Below are positions 7,565 through 15,773 of a stretch of 40,601 nucleotides of DNA, piece by piece. The DNA comes from an uncultured Clostridia bacterium (lineage in GTDB: Bacteria; Bacillota; Dehalobacteriia; UBA4068). How positions within the stretch are numbered: position 1 is the stretch's first letter; the number at the start of each line of letters is the position of its first letter. Under the pieces are notes generated by a model. It was not told where the DNA came from, made no database searches, and saw only the letters and a list, made by a program, of their open reading frames with translations. Location: positions 1-40,601 of the forward strand of contig CALYAP010000045.1 of NCBI GenBank assembly GCA_944393575.1, read 5' to 3'. A program made the position numbers and the translations under genes.

Positions 7565-8294
7565 ATTTGCTTAGGTCTCCCGGATAAAGATATATTTCCG
7601 CATAAGCATTGTGCTGGGATATTTTGATAATAGACTGCCGCATCAATTCAAGAAGCGCTAGAAAAGTGACTATTAATGCCATCTTGCTCCGGCATTCATC
7701 AAACGCAGCTGAGAAGGCGATTCCTTGGGGATGATACTGAATTAGTTGATAAAGATGCTCTAACCGATCTTTAAGAGTAATCTGCTCCTTATCGATACGC
7801 ATTACCATACCGGTTTCTTCAGCTTTTTTGAGCACTACGGAAAAAGCAGCGCGCAGATCATCAAGAGTTTTACCGGTCAGCGGGTTTTCGTCAGAAAATA
7901 GATTAAGAAATTCTTCTTCACGGTTAGGGCGTTGAAAGCTGGTATGGCGTTTTTCCGCCATGCTTTCCATTACTTTTGCCATATCTTTAAATTTGATATA
8001 TTCTACCAGATCACGCACTAAGGATTCTCTGGCGTCTTCTGGTTCCTCATCATCTTCTGATGGGGGAGTCGGGAGGAGCATTTTGGCCTTGATAGCCAAT
8101 AGGGTAGAGGCCATAACGAGGAAGGAAGAAGCTATCTCCAGATCCATCTGCTTCATTTGTTCCAGGTAATCCAGATATTGATCCGTGATCAGTGAGATAG
8201 GGATATCATAAATATCAACTTGATTTTGCCTGATCAAGTGCAGCAGGAGGTCGAACGGCCCCTCAAAGACCGGCAAATGGATGTTATATTCCAT
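7551..8294 (-). CDS. scpA: Segregation and condensation protein A (kleisin)
   Basis: ScpA (247 residues) bridges the two SMC heads. The opening EGPFDLLLHLIRQNQVDIYDIP is the family hallmark, and the LLAIKAKMLLP motif follows at about residues 65-76. An acidic linker (SEDDEEPED) precedes the central part, and a C-terminal winged-helix region ends in IYLYP. It begins 18 bases after trpS with only a weak ribosome site, so translation may be coupled to trpS. No smc gene is in the window. Confidence 0.97.
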   Translation of the reverse strand: MEYNIHLPVFEGPFDLLLHLIRQNQVDIYDIPISLITDQYLDYLEQMKQMDLEIASSFLVMASTLLAIKAKMLLPTPPSEDDEEPEDARESLVRDLVEYIKFKDMAKVMESMAEKRHTSFQRPNREEEFLNLFSDENPLTGKTLDDLRAAFSVVLKKAEETGMVMRIDKEQITLKDRLEHLYQLIQYHPQGIAFSAAFDECRSKMALIVTFLALLELMRQSIIKISQHNAYAEIYLYPGDLSKYEQQ

Positions 8295-8312
8295 AGAACA
8301 AAAGCCCCAGCG

Positions 8313-9302
8313 CTAGATTTTCATCGCCTCGCGTACCATTTCCATAGTTTCACAGGCTACCTTGCGTGCAGCCCGATTGCCATCATCGATGATTTCGTCA
8401 AGGATTTGCGGATTGTTTTCATAATAGGCACGTTTTTCCCGGATCGGATCCAGAAAAGCATTGATCTTGTCGGTGAGCATTTTTTTGCACTCGCCACAGC
8501 CGATGGTGCCTTTAGTACAGTTAGCACAGATCTCAGCCTGTTTCTCTTTATTATAGAAGCCTTGATAAGCATAAACAGCACAAACTTCCGGGTGTCCCGG
8601 ATCCGTTTTTCTGATTCTGGCTGGGTCTGTCACCATGCCCCAAACTTTTTGTTTGATCACTTCCGGCGGATCAGAAAGATTGATATAGTTATTATAGCTT
8701 TTACTCATCTTACGGTTATCAGTACCAGGCAAGATAGCTATTTGCGAGAAAATTGGTGCCGGCTCTGGGAAAATATTGACGTCATAAAGGTGATGGAAGC
8801 GGCGGACTAGTTCTCGGCAGAATTCTACATGCGGTAGCTGATCCTGGCCTACCGGTACCCCTACTGGCCGGTACATAAGGATATCAGCAGCCATTAGTAG
8901 CGGATAGCCTAAAAAGCCATAAGTAGCAATATCCTTGCCCTTTTCAGCAAAAGCTGCCAGCTGTCCTTTGTATGTCGGTACTCTCTCCAGCCAGGAAAGC
9001 GGAGTGATCATCGAAAAGAGCAGATGCAGCTCTGCATGCTCTTTGATATCTGATTGGTGGAAGATATGGCATTTTTCCGGGTCAAGACCTGAGGAGAGCC
9101 AGTCAATAACGATTTCTCTTTTATTATCCCGTAAATGCCCGGTGTCATCAAACTGGGTAGTGATAGCGTGCCAGTCAGCTGTGAAGTAGAACGAATCATA
9201 GGTATCGCATAATGTAGACCAATACTCAATAACCCGCTGATGTCCTAGATGGAGCCTGCCGGTAGGACGCATACCACTCAACATTCTTTGTTTCTCTGCC
9301 AT
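8313..9302 (-). CDS. trpS: Tryptophan-tRNA ligase with Cys4 motif
   Basis: This class I synthetase charges tRNA-Trp. The HIGH-type motif is HLGH (residues 18-21) and the ATP-site loop is KMSKS (198-202). The 329-residue length is normal. Cys241, Cys262, Cys269 and Cys272 form C-x20-C-x6-C-x2-C next to the anticodon-binding region. This resembles the [4Fe-4S] ligand set described in Thermotoga maritima TrpRS (C-x22-C-x6-C-x2-C as I recall it), so this enzyme may carry an iron-sulfur cluster. The ribosome site is AGAGGAG. Only 66 bases separate it from the upstream gene, too few for a T-box leader. Confidence 0.97.
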   Translation of the reverse strand: MAEKQRMLSGMRPTGRLHLGHQRVIEYWSTLCDTYDSFYFTADWHAITTQFDDTGHLRDNKREIVIDWLSSGLDPEKCHIFHQSDIKEHAELHLLFSMITPLSWLERVPTYKGQLAAFAEKGKDIATYGFLGYPLLMAADILMYRPVGVPVGQDQLPHVEFCRELVRRFHHLYDVNIFPEPAPIFSQIAILPGTDNRKMSKSYNNYINLSDPPEVIKQKVWGMVTDPARIRKTDPGHPEVCAVYAYQGFYNKEKQAEICANCTKGTIGCGECKKMLTDKINAFLDPIREKRAYYENNPQILDEIIDDGNRAARKVACETMEMVREAMKI

Positions 9303-9368
9303 TGTTTCTCCTCTTTTCTTAAGTTAATAAAATATTATCTATTTAGTCTCGTTAATACAAGTTGTTTT

Positions 9369-10004
9369 TTAAAAAATAAATGTTATTTGTAGCAGCAAAT
9401 TCACCAGGAAATTGACTGGCGGCATCAATATTTTTTCGGTCAGGCCGAAAAGTACTAATACTAAAAGAATTAAAAAACCGTACCTTTCGATGCTAAGAAT
9501 GAATTTAAAGCATTTATCCGGCAAGAGTGCTCCCAATATTTTAGAGCCGTCTAGTGGCGGTATCGGCAGTATATTGAAAACAGCCAGCACGACATTGATT
9601 TGTAAAAAATAAAAGAAAAAGTTAAGAAAATAGATAGTAACATTATTATATGGAGCAAAGTTGTAAATCAAGGCAAAACAAATAGCGCCTGCGATCGCTT
9701 CCAGCAAATTCATTGCTGGACCTCCTAGGGAGACTAAAAGCATTTTGCGCTTGCGGTTGCCCTGAAAATAGAAGGGGTTGACAGGAACTGGTTTGGCCCA
9801 GCCAAAACCAGCGAATATTAACAGCAATGTCCCTATCGGATCTAGATGTTTCAGTGGGTTGAGCGTCATTCGGCCCTCGTTTTTAGCTGTAGGATCACCA
9901 AAAGCATAGGCGATTCTCGCGTGGGCATATTCGTGAAATGTTAAAGCGATAATAATCGCTGGAATAACATAAATCAATCTTTCTAAATCAAAATTAAGAA
10001 ACAT
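9369..10004 (-). CDS. M50-family (site-2 protease-like) membrane peptidase
   Basis: This 211-residue intramembrane metalloprotease has zinc motif HEYAH (24-28) in the first helix and a third ligand in PPLDGSKI (Asp152), as in the short YwhC-like M50B group. Four to five further hydrophobic segments are visible. Conserved [12 protein letters not shown] and [12 protein letters not shown] follow the zinc helix. These short forms are widespread housekeeping proteins in Clostridia with unknown substrate. It has an AGGAGG ribosome site and its own promoter (10033-10061), and it heads the operon with trpS and scpAB. Confidence 0.93.
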   Translation of the reverse strand: MFLNFDLERLIYVIPAIIIALTFHEYAHARIAYAFGDPTAKNEGRMTLNPLKHLDPIGTLLLIFAGFGWAKPVPVNPFYFQGNRKRKMLLVSLGGPAMNLLEAIAGAICFALIYNFAPYNNVTIYFLNFFFYFLQINVVLAVFNILPIPPLDGSKILGALLPDKCFKFILSIERYGFLILLVLVLFGLTEKILMPPVNFLVNLLLQITFIF

Positions 10005-10032
10005 ATAACCTCCTGAGCTGTCTTATCTTTTA

Positions 10033-10061
10033 ATTATACCAGACTCGCTTTATCTTGACAA
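10033..10061 (-). promoter_or_regulatory. Promoter of the M50-trpS-scpAB operon
   Basis: On the minus strand TTGTCA (10061-10056) and TATAAT (10038-10033) are exactly 17 bases apart. The predicted start is around 10026, about 20 bases before the M50 start codon. No second comparable promoter was seen before trpS. Confidence 0.82.
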
Positions 10062-10115
10062 CAAAGCCAAGCTGGGGAAATATCCTGATTTTGGCTTTTA
10101 TGCCGCTAACATGCT

Positions 10116-10148
10116 TATAATAAAAGGTCGGCATCATTAGCCGACCTT
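10116..10148 (-). terminator. Terminator of the spoIIA operon
   Basis: A perfect 9-bp GC-rich stem (10124-10132 with 10140-10148) has a 7-base loop. On the minus strand it is followed by TTTTATTAT. It lies 16 bases after the sigF stop and insulates the operon from the M50 promoter. Confidence 0.87.
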
Positions 10149-10163
10149 GAGGAAATACTATTG

Positions 10164-10919
10164 TTAGGAGGTCATTTTTTCTTTGATGATTGCTAGGGCC
10201 TTTTTCTCTAGCCGTGATATTTGCACCTGAGATATAGAAAGCTCTTTAGCTAAGACAGCTTGGGTTTTTTCTTCAAAATAGCGGCCGCGAATAATATAGG
10301 CCAGCCGATCTGGCAGCTCTTCCAGCATCTTGGCCATATTAAGACGTTCCACCATCTGTTCGTTATCATCTACTGATAGGGCTTGAAGAGTGTCTTCTTT
10401 ACGATCACTATCACCGTTATTATTAGCCAATAGATCAGTGATCGAGATGATCGGCCGCATGGCTTCTGTGGCAGCCAACACTTGTTCAGAGGAGATATGG
10501 CATTCTTTGACCAGTGTCTGTAGGTCTGGCTCTTGTCCTAATTGCTGTCTAAGCTCACGTCTTCGCCTTTCGATCATTAACGCCTGTTCTTTGAGCGTTC
10601 TGCTAATTCCAATTGGCCGGTCATCCCGTAAATAACGCTTGATTTCGCCCATGATTAAAGGGACTGCGTAAGTTGAAAAACAGACGCCATAGGAAAAATC
10701 AAATTTATCAATGGCTTTGAGCAGACCAATACAGCCAACTTGGAAGAGATCTTCACGGTCATGTCCCAGTTCGGTAAAGCGGCGCACAATGCTATGTACT
10801 AAGGCCAGATTATTGGTAACTAATTGCTCTTTTGCTGAAAAATCGCCATTTTGGGCTGCTTTAATCAGGCAGTAGACTTCGTCTTCCGCCATCGGTTGGT
10901 AAGCATGTTCGCTACTCAT
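10164..10919 (-). CDS. sigF: Sporulation sigma factor F
   Basis: Sigma-F (251 residues) directs early forespore transcription. Region 2 shows EDLFQVGCIGLLKAIDKFD and FSTYAVPLIMGEIKRYLRDD. Region 3 has EPDLQTLVKECHIS. Region 4 ends with the helix-turn-helix KTQAVLAKELSISQVQISRLEKKAL. The order spoIIAA-spoIIAB-sigF identifies it among the sporulation sigma factors. It starts six bases after spoIIAB with no clear ribosome site, so it probably depends on coupling from spoIIAB. That would tie sigma-F level to its inhibitor. Confidence 0.96.
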   Translation of the reverse strand: MSSEHAYQPMAEDEVYCLIKAAQNGDFSAKEQLVTNNLALVHSIVRRFTELGHDREDLFQVGCIGLLKAIDKFDFSYGVCFSTYAVPLIMGEIKRYLRDDRPIGISRTLKEQALMIERRRRELRQQLGQEPDLQTLVKECHISSEQVLAATEAMRPIISITDLLANNNGDSDRKEDTLQALSVDDNEQMVERLNMAKMLEELPDRLAYIIRGRYFEEKTQAVLAKELSISQVQISRLEKKALAIIKEKMTS

Positions 10920-10925
10920 AGCAGT

Positions 10926-11411
10926 TTAAGACAGCTTTTTGGTTAAGGTAACGGTGGTACCGCATTTGGGAATGCTAGCCACTTCCACCTTATCCATAAA
11001 AGAGTGCATGAAGGCAAAACCCAGCCCCATTCGGTCTTGATCTTGGGAGAAATGAGGCTTCATCGCCTCTTCAATGTCTTCGATGCCCACTCCATCGTCA
11101 TGAATGGTGATAATCAGCTCATTGTCAGTTAATTCCATTGACATCTCAACCCAGCATTCCCGGTCATTTTGATATCCATGAATGATAGCATTAGAGACAG
11201 CCTCTGAGACCGCTACCTTTATCTCATCTAGTTCTGCCAGAGTCATATCACGTTCCGAGACGATAGCTGAAGCCAATAGGCGTGCTAAAGCTACGTTTTC
11301 ACTGCGGCTTTTAAAAGTAAGTTTGATTTGATTATTTTTGTTTTCTGCATTTGGTAAATTTATTTTTTTAGCTTGACTGCTGTCTAGCGTGCATTGCTCT
11401 TTATCGCTCAT
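10926..11411 (-). CDS. spoIIAB: Anti-sigma F factor / SpoIIAA kinase
   Basis: SpoIIAB is a GHKL-fold serine kinase that holds sigma-F inactive and phosphorylates SpoIIAA. The N-box SEAVSNAIIHGY and the G1 box DDGVGI are evident; the ATP lid is DRMGLGF, and the end is CGTTVTLTK. At 161 residues it is about 15-20 longer than usual because of a polar N-terminal extension of about 28 residues before the conserved start of the fold. I place the start at ATG 11411, six bases after a GGAGG site and overlapping the spoIIAA stop as TGATG. A GTG three bases upstream is also possible. Confidence 0.96.
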   Translation of the reverse strand: MSDKEQCTLDSSQAKKINLPNAENKNNQIKLTFKSRSENVALARLLASAIVSERDMTLAELDEIKVAVSEAVSNAIIHGYQNDRECWVEMSMELTDNELIITIHDDGVGIEDIEEAMKPHFSQDQDRMGLGFAFMHSFMDKVEVASIPKCGTTVTLTKKLS

Positions 11412-11764
11412 CACATTCCCTCCTTGGTATATTTGACTGAAACAGGCTTATCTATATCAATTATTCGGTGTAGCCCAGATGCGGTCAGCAAACGGTAGAC
11501 CTGTTCATGGGGATGGGTAATGATGATTTTGCCACCCATGGGTTCTAATTCCCGATACCGGCCCAAGATAACGCCTAGCCCCGAACTATCAATAAAAGTG
11601 ATTTGCGAAAAATCCAGCCAGAGCATCCTGCTGCCGCTTTTATGTAATCCTTCTATAATAGTTTCCTTAAATTCATCGGCACATGCCATGTCTAACTCTC
11701 CCTTGGGCTGGAGATAAAGCCATTCTTTATTTTGATATTTTTTTAGTTTGCTTATTATTTCCAT
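11411..11764 (-). CDS. spoIIAA: Anti-sigma F factor antagonist
   Basis: SpoIIAA is a 117-residue STAS-domain protein. When dephosphorylated it strips SpoIIAB from sigma-F. The phospho-site region FIDSSGLGVILGRY is conserved with Bacillus, and the first Ser of DSSG is the expected SpoIIAB target. The start is ATG 11764, placed by an AAGAGG site. A TTG further upstream in frame has no support. It is the first gene of the operon. The SpoIIE phosphatase that would complete the switch is not in this window. Confidence 0.97.
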   Translation of the reverse strand: MEIISKLKKYQNKEWLYLQPKGELDMACADEFKETIIEGLHKSGSRMLWLDFSQITFIDSSGLGVILGRYRELEPMGGKIIITHPHEQVYRLLTASGLHRIIDIDKPVSVKYTKEGM

Positions 11765-11796
11765 TTTTATCCTCTTTATCAAAAGGCTTTGACAGG

Positions 11797-11826
11797 AATT
11801 TCTGGTTTAGCCAATTTCTTTCCTGC
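11797..11826 (-). promoter_or_regulatory. Sigma-H-like promoter of spoIIA
   Basis: On the minus strand GCAGGAAAG (11826-11818) and CCAGAAATT (11805-11797) are 12 bases apart. The sigma-H consensus is RNAGGAWWW, 11-12 bases, RNNGAATWW. The match is strong in the AGGAAA core and GAA of the -10, with mismatches at three outer positions. spoIIA is sigma-H dependent in Bacillus, which agrees. The expected start is near 11790, about 25 bases before spoIIAA. Confidence 0.55.
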
Positions 11827-11901
11827 CGCGAAAATTGGGAAATAAACGCACTATAAGACATACGATACTAATTTGCGCCAAAAAAATGTCCGTCATTTCC
11901 C

Positions 11902-13254
11902 ATGAGAAATCAGCTAACTTTTGCGAATGCTATATTTGCGGATGCAGTGAAAGAGAACAAGAAGGGAGGGAAAAAAATTAATAAAGCTAAGCATTTTGAA
12001 CGCATTATCGGACTTGCTCTAGCGGTAGTGATTTGTGCTTTATCGGCTTTTAATATTCTGTTTTATGATATTATGTCGATGGACAAAAAACAGACTGTTC
12101 GGGCAGGTGCAGATATCAGCATTCCCGAAACGATTTTTGGTGATAGGGTAACTGCGGTCATTAGTGATGGTATGGAAATTGGCAGCATAACAGCAACCGC
12201 TGATTATAGCGACCAGTCCCTTGATAGTGATACCAATAGCTATGATGCAGTTATCAATTTAGACGGTCTGCCACTAAAAGAAATTGTTGTCGAAGAAACT
12301 GAGACTATCATGGTGCAGCCAGGTGGTCAGTCCATTGGTATCCTGCTGCAAACTGATGGCGTTAGCATCGTCGGTTTCTCACCAGTGATAACTGAAGATG
12401 GCAGTACCGTTAACCCTGCTTCTGATGCTGGATTAGTTACTGGCGATTTTATCACTAGTATTAATGGGCAAAAGATCGATACCAATGCCCAAATCGCAGC
12501 TATCATTGATGAGGCAGGGCAGGCAGGAGAGAGCTGCGAAATTGTCTATCTGCGCAACGGCATCCGTCATACGCTTAATATTGAACCTCTTTTCTGCACA
12601 GACAGTCAAACCTGGCGCATTGGACTCTATGTCCGTGATAATACTGCAGGTATCGGTACTTTAAGCTTTTATGAGCCTGAGTCTGGAGTTTATGGCGCTT
12701 TAGGCCATGAGGTGCCAGATCTGCAATATGGCGTCAGTGGGGAGAAAAAAGGTACCATTGTCAGGGCTGCTGTCCAAGGCATCAAGATTGGCGCTTCCGG
12801 CGACCCCGGTGAAAAATTAGGCGTCTTTTTGGACGAAGACTGGACAGGTGATATCCGTACCAACAGCACCTTTGGTATCTACGGTGTGCTTGATAGTCCT
12901 CCGGAAGTCCAGTATACGGACGAATTGGTTCCGGTAGCTATGATCGATGAAGTACAGACCGGACCGGCAGAGATTTATACTGTTTTAGATGGTGAGACTA
13001 TCCAGTCTTTTGATATTGAAATCGTTAAACTAATGCCTGGATATAAGCTCACTGGTAAAGGTATGATTATCAAAGTAACTGATCCAGAGTTACTAGAGAA
13101 AACTGGTGGTATTGTCCAGGGTATGAGTGGTAGCCCCATTATCCAAAACGGCATGTTTGTGGGTGCGGTTACTCATGTTTTCATCAACGATCCAACTCAG
13201 GGCTATGGCTGTTTTGGTGAGTGGATGATGGAGGATGCAGGCCTTTGTGATTAA
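11902..13254 (+). CDS. spoIVB: SpoIVB signalling serine protease
   Basis: SpoIVB is made in the forespore and secreted across its membrane to trigger pro-sigma-K processing. A membrane anchor lies at about residues 37-57. A PDZ domain (about 130-215) includes SPASDAGLVTGDFITSINGQ-like residues. The S55 peptidase domain has GALGHEV (His) and the active-site Ser motif GMSGSP (407-412), ending in GYGCFGEWM. The open frame from ATG 11902 gives 450 residues but has no ribosome site. A perfect GGGAGGG lies inside the frame at 11964-11970, six bases before ATT 11977. Starting there gives 425 residues, about the usual SpoIVB length. I see no convincing sigma-F or sigma-G promoter, only a GATACTA at 11864-11870 that resembles their -10. 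Confidence 0.95.
   Translation: MRNQLTFANAIFADAVKENKKGGKKINKAKHFERIIGLALAVVICALSAFNILFYDIMSMDKKQTVRAGADISIPETIFGDRVTAVISDGMEIGSITATADYSDQSLDSDTNSYDAVINLDGLPLKEIVVEETETIMVQPGGQSIGILLQTDGVSIVGFSPVITEDGSTVNPASDAGLVTGDFITSINGQKIDTNAQIAAIIDEAGQAGESCEIVYLRNGIRHTLNIEPLFCTDSQTWRIGLYVRDNTAGIGTLSFYEPESGVYGALGHEVPDLQYGVSGEKKGTIVRAAVQGIKIGASGDPGEKLGVFLDEDWTGDIRTNSTFGIYGVLDSPPEVQYTDELVPVAMIDEVQTGPAEIYTVLDGETIQSFDIEIVKLMPGYKLTGKGMIIKVTDPELLEKTGGIVQGMSGSPIIQNGMFVGAVTHVFINDPTQGYGCFGEWMMEDAGLCD
11964..11970 (+). promoter_or_regulatory. Internal Shine-Dalgarno before ATT codon in spoIVB
   Basis: GGGAGGG is the strongest ribosome site in the spoIVB frame. Six bases later the in-frame codon is ATT (11977-11979). 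There is no ATG, GTG or TTG at any workable distance downstream. The upstream ATG 11902 and in-frame GTG 11947 lack ribosome sites. ATT is a rare but known initiator (infC in enteric bacteria). A base error changing ATG or TTG to ATT is the alternative. Confidence 0.55.
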
Positions 13255-13287
13255 TCAGCTATATTATAAGCTGAATTAACACTACAA

Positions 13288-13330
13288 ATTCCGACAATAA
13301 TACCCGAATTTTCGGGTATTATGTCGGAAT
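13288..13330. other. Long hairpin with 0A-box-like arms, spoIVB-spo0A gap
   Basis: Bases 13288-13296 and 13298-13308 pair with 13322-13330 and 13311-13321, giving a 20-bp stem with one bulged A and a 2-base loop. No T run follows on the plus strand (AAAAAGG instead), so it is not a classic terminator for spoIVB, though it may still slow polymerase. The two outer arms read TTCCGACA and TGTCGGAA, each one base from the Spo0A box TGTCGAA in inverted orientation. It lies about 28 bases upstream of the sigma-H-like -35 of spo0A, so an autoregulatory site is possible. Confidence 0.6.
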
Positions 13331-13357
13331 AAAAAGGTATATTACTGGGGTTTTACG

Positions 13358-13386
13358 GAAGGATTTGGAAAAAGTGAAGCGAAAAC
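13358..13386 (+). promoter_or_regulatory. Sigma-H-like promoter of spo0A
   Basis: GAAGGATTT (13358-13366) matches the sigma-H -35 RNAGGAWWW at every position. After 11 bases, AGCGAAAAC (13378-13386) matches RNNGAATWW at seven of nine positions. Bacillus spo0A has a sigma-H promoter used at sporulation onset, so this fits. The leader to the start codon would be about 70 bases. Confidence 0.6.
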
Positions 13387-13464
13387 TTAAAAACATAAGG
13401 CCTTAGAAAAACAAAACTCATAAATTAAGCAAATACTAAAAAATAAAGAGAAAGCGGGATGCAT

Positions 13465-14226
13465 ATGGAACAGACCAAGAAGATTCTCATAGCTGATGAT
13501 GACAAACTTTTCTCCGAAGCTTTGGAGGAATATTTTTCTGAATTGGATAGTTATCAGGTATGCGGAGTAGCCGATAATGGACAAAAGACCCTAGAAATGA
13601 TTGAAAAACATAATCCTGATGTAGTGATTTTGGATTTAGTGATGCCGAATCTAGATGGTATTGGTGTTTTAGAAAAAATTAAAAATATGGAATTGCCAAC
13701 AACGCCGCAAATACTTTTTATTACTTCTTTTGCTCAGCCTAATGTTACTAAAAAAGCGATGGAGCTGGGAGCGGCTTATTATATGATGAAGCCCTTTGAT
13801 TTAGATACCCTGGAAGCTAGGATCAGGCAGATCAGTGAATTTGATGATGAGATCACCAGCCTACCCAAAGCATCTACCTTGGAGCTTGATATTACCCGTA
13901 TTCTTCATCAGATGGGTGTACCTGCCCATGTTAAGGGCTATCAATATCTGCGCGATGCTATTGTAATGGTTACCGAGGAAGCCAATCTGATGGGAGCAGT
14001 CACCAAAGAATTATACCCAATGATTGCTGAAAAATATAATACCACTGCTTCCAGAGTAGAACGGGCTATTCGTCATGCCATTGAGTTAGCTTGGGATCGG
14101 GGTAATGTGGATTTGATGAACCGTTATTTTGGGTATACGATTAATATTGAGCGGGGAAAGCCGACTAATTCTGAGTTTATCGCTATGATTGCTGATAAAT
14201 TGAGAATGGGGGAAAAAATGGCTTAA
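13465..14226 (+). CDS. spo0A: Sporulation master regulator Spo0A
   Basis: Spo0A is the phosphorylated response regulator that commits the cell to sporulation. The receiver domain has the acidic triad ADDD (11-13), phospho-acceptor Asp57 in [12 protein letters not shown], and the ITSF and KPFD switch residues. A linker leads to the Spo0A-specific DNA-binding domain (about 145-253) with the recognition stretch [24 protein letters not shown] choose ATG 13465 because AAAGCGGG ends six bases before it. ATG 13459 would add two residues but abuts the ribosome site. The gene follows spoIVB, as in most spore formers. Confidence 0.98.
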   Translation: MEQTKKILIADDDKLFSEALEEYFSELDSYQVCGVADNGQKTLEMIEKHNPDVVILDLVMPNLDGIGVLEKIKNMELPTTPQILFITSFAQPNVTKKAMELGAAYYMMKPFDLDTLEARIRQISEFDDEITSLPKASTLELDITRILHQMGVPAHVKGYQYLRDAIVMVTEEANLMGAVTKELYPMIAEKYNTTASRVERAIRHAIELAWDRGNVDLMNRYFGYTINIERGKPTNSEFIAMIADKLRMGEKMA

Positions 14227-14289
14227 CTACGTGGTCAATGGCATCAACATTGCCGGATAGGACATTTTATGATAATAATATCTTACCGC

Positions 14290-14330
14290 AACTCTCCTTT
14301 TATTTATCCCAGATAAATAAGAGGAGAGTT
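14290..14330. terminator. Long hairpin between convergent spo0A and MATE genes
   Basis: Bases 14290-14308 pair with 14312-14330 for 19 bp with one G-T wobble and a 3-base loop. The next bases on the plus strand are TGCTATCTTT. It lies 63 bases after spo0A and 9 bases before the end of the convergent MATE gene, so it probably ends both transcripts. The T tract is weak on both sides. Confidence 0.65.
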
Positions 14331-14338
14331 TGCTATCT

Positions 14339-15691
14339 TTAAAAATTATTTTTTTGATTGCTAAATGGCCCAAATTTACGGATAATAAACCACTCGCAGA
14401 TAGCTAAGGATAACAATGATGCTGTGGGTGCTGCTAACCCTATTTGAAACATTGATGCATTGGCAGCTTGGCTAAGCAGATAGGATAGTGGTATCCTCAC
14501 TGCTATGGTGGTCAATAAGCTGTGAATTAGTGTAAATAGTGGGTATCCACCACCATTGAGAAAACCATTCATGCAAAAGACAAAACAGACGATAATGCTA
14601 TCTAGACTATATGAACGTAAGTATTCCGCACCGGCAGCTATTACTGGGGCATCTTTGGTGAAAATGCTTACCAGGAATGCTGCATCATTTTGCGCTGCTA
14701 AGAAAAAAATGATACCAAATACCAGGGAAAGACCGATCGATATGTGGAGACATTGCCTGGCTCTGGTCATCATGTCGGCGCCATGATGTTGGGCAGTGAT
14801 CGCGGAAAGCGCTGCTGCAAAAGCTGTAGTTGGTAGCATACTAAAAACGATCAGCTTTTCTACCACACCTACGGCTGCCGAGGCAATTAACCCTAAACTA
14901 TTGACAATAGCAGTAATAATCAGGAAGGAGATATTGACCAGCCCTTCCTGGAGGGCAATAGGTAGCCCAGTCATCAGTACTTGCCTGGCTGCCGATAAGC
15001 TGAAGTGCGGGGCATAATTGTTATATTTGTACCAAAAGCCTTTGGCTGATAAATAGAGTGCTGCTAGTAGTAAACTGATTGCTTGAGCTAAAACTGTAGA
15101 AAGAGCCGCTCCAACTGCTCCCATGCGGAATAAGCCGACAAAAAGCAGGTCAGTGCTGATATTAATTAAACAGGCAATAGTGATTAATAGCAGGGGAGTA
15201 CGCGAATCCCCTAAGCCGCGCAGGATACCGCTGATGGCATTATAGCCAACAATAAAAATAATACCGCAGGAGCAGATAAGCAGGTATTGCCGAGTAGTGC
15301 TGACAGCCGCTAACGGTACCTGCATCAGGGTGATTAAGGGCTCTAAAAATAGTATGGTGAGAGCTGTCATTACCAGAGAGAGCACAGAGAAAACAACAAT
15401 TATGGTTTTGACTATATTGCTAACCTCAGCTATTTTGCGTGCCCCAAAGTATTGTCCGATGAGCACTGTGCCGCCAGTAGCTAGTCCAATCGCCAAACCG
15501 GTAATAGTCTGCATGATCTGTCCGCCAGTGGCTACTGCTGAGACGCTGATAGAGTCAGCAAATCTCCCAACCATAAAAAGATCTGATGCCCCATAACAGG
15601 CCTGAAGAATGTTGGATAAGAGAAAGGGCAAAGAAAAACGCAGCAGAGTAGAGAATGCCTTTCCTTCGGTTAGCAACTGTTGCTGTAGCAT
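14339..15691 (-). CDS. MATE-family efflux transporter
   Basis: This 450-residue membrane antiporter has about twelve hydrophobic helices in two similar halves. Recognisable elements are ASDLFMVGRFADSISVSAVATGGQI in helices 1-2 and RGLGDSRTPL after helix 5. The sequence is of the DinF/NorM-like group that exports cationic drugs or metabolites with Na+ or H+. The start is ATG 15691, which follows an AGGAG site. An upstream in-frame TTG (15724) would add eleven unlikely residues. The substrate is unknown. Confidence 0.93.
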   Translation of the reverse strand: MLQQQLLTEGKAFSTLLRFSLPFLLSNILQACYGASDLFMVGRFADSISVSAVATGGQIMQTITGLAIGLATGGTVLIGQYFGARKIAEVSNIVKTIIVVFSVLSLVMTALTILFLEPLITLMQVPLAAVSTTRQYLLICSCGIIFIVGYNAISGILRGLGDSRTPLLLITIACLINISTDLLFVGLFRMGAVGAALSTVLAQAISLLLAALYLSAKGFWYKYNNYAPHFSLSAARQVLMTGLPIALQEGLVNISFLIITAIVNSLGLIASAAVGVVEKLIVFSMLPTTAFAAALSAITAQHHGADMMTRARQCLHISIGLSLVFGIIFFLAAQNDAAFLVSIFTKDAPVIAAGAEYLRSYSLDSIIVCFVFCMNGFLNGGGYPLFTLIHSLLTTIAVRIPLSYLLSQAANASMFQIGLAAPTASLLSLAICEWFIIRKFGPFSNQKNNF

Positions 15692-15773
15692 CCGTATTGC
15701 TCCTAGCTCCGCTGGTGGCGGCAAGAGAGGTTTGTATATACATATGTTGTTGTCTTTTTTAATATACGGTAGA

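Noticed and set aside
8220-8810. 196-codon plus-strand frame opposite trpS and scpA
   Set aside because: It is antisense to two certain genes, has no ribosome site and its product looks like no family.
9303-9368. Possible T-box leader before trpS
   Set aside because: Only 66 bases separate it from the M50 gene, and no T-box sequence or stem I is present.
11839-11870. Sigma-F/sigma-G promoter for spoIVB
   Set aside because: GATACTA resembles a -10, but the only -35-like sequence (AAATA at 11840-11844) is 19 bases away and mismatched. It is too weak to list as a feature.
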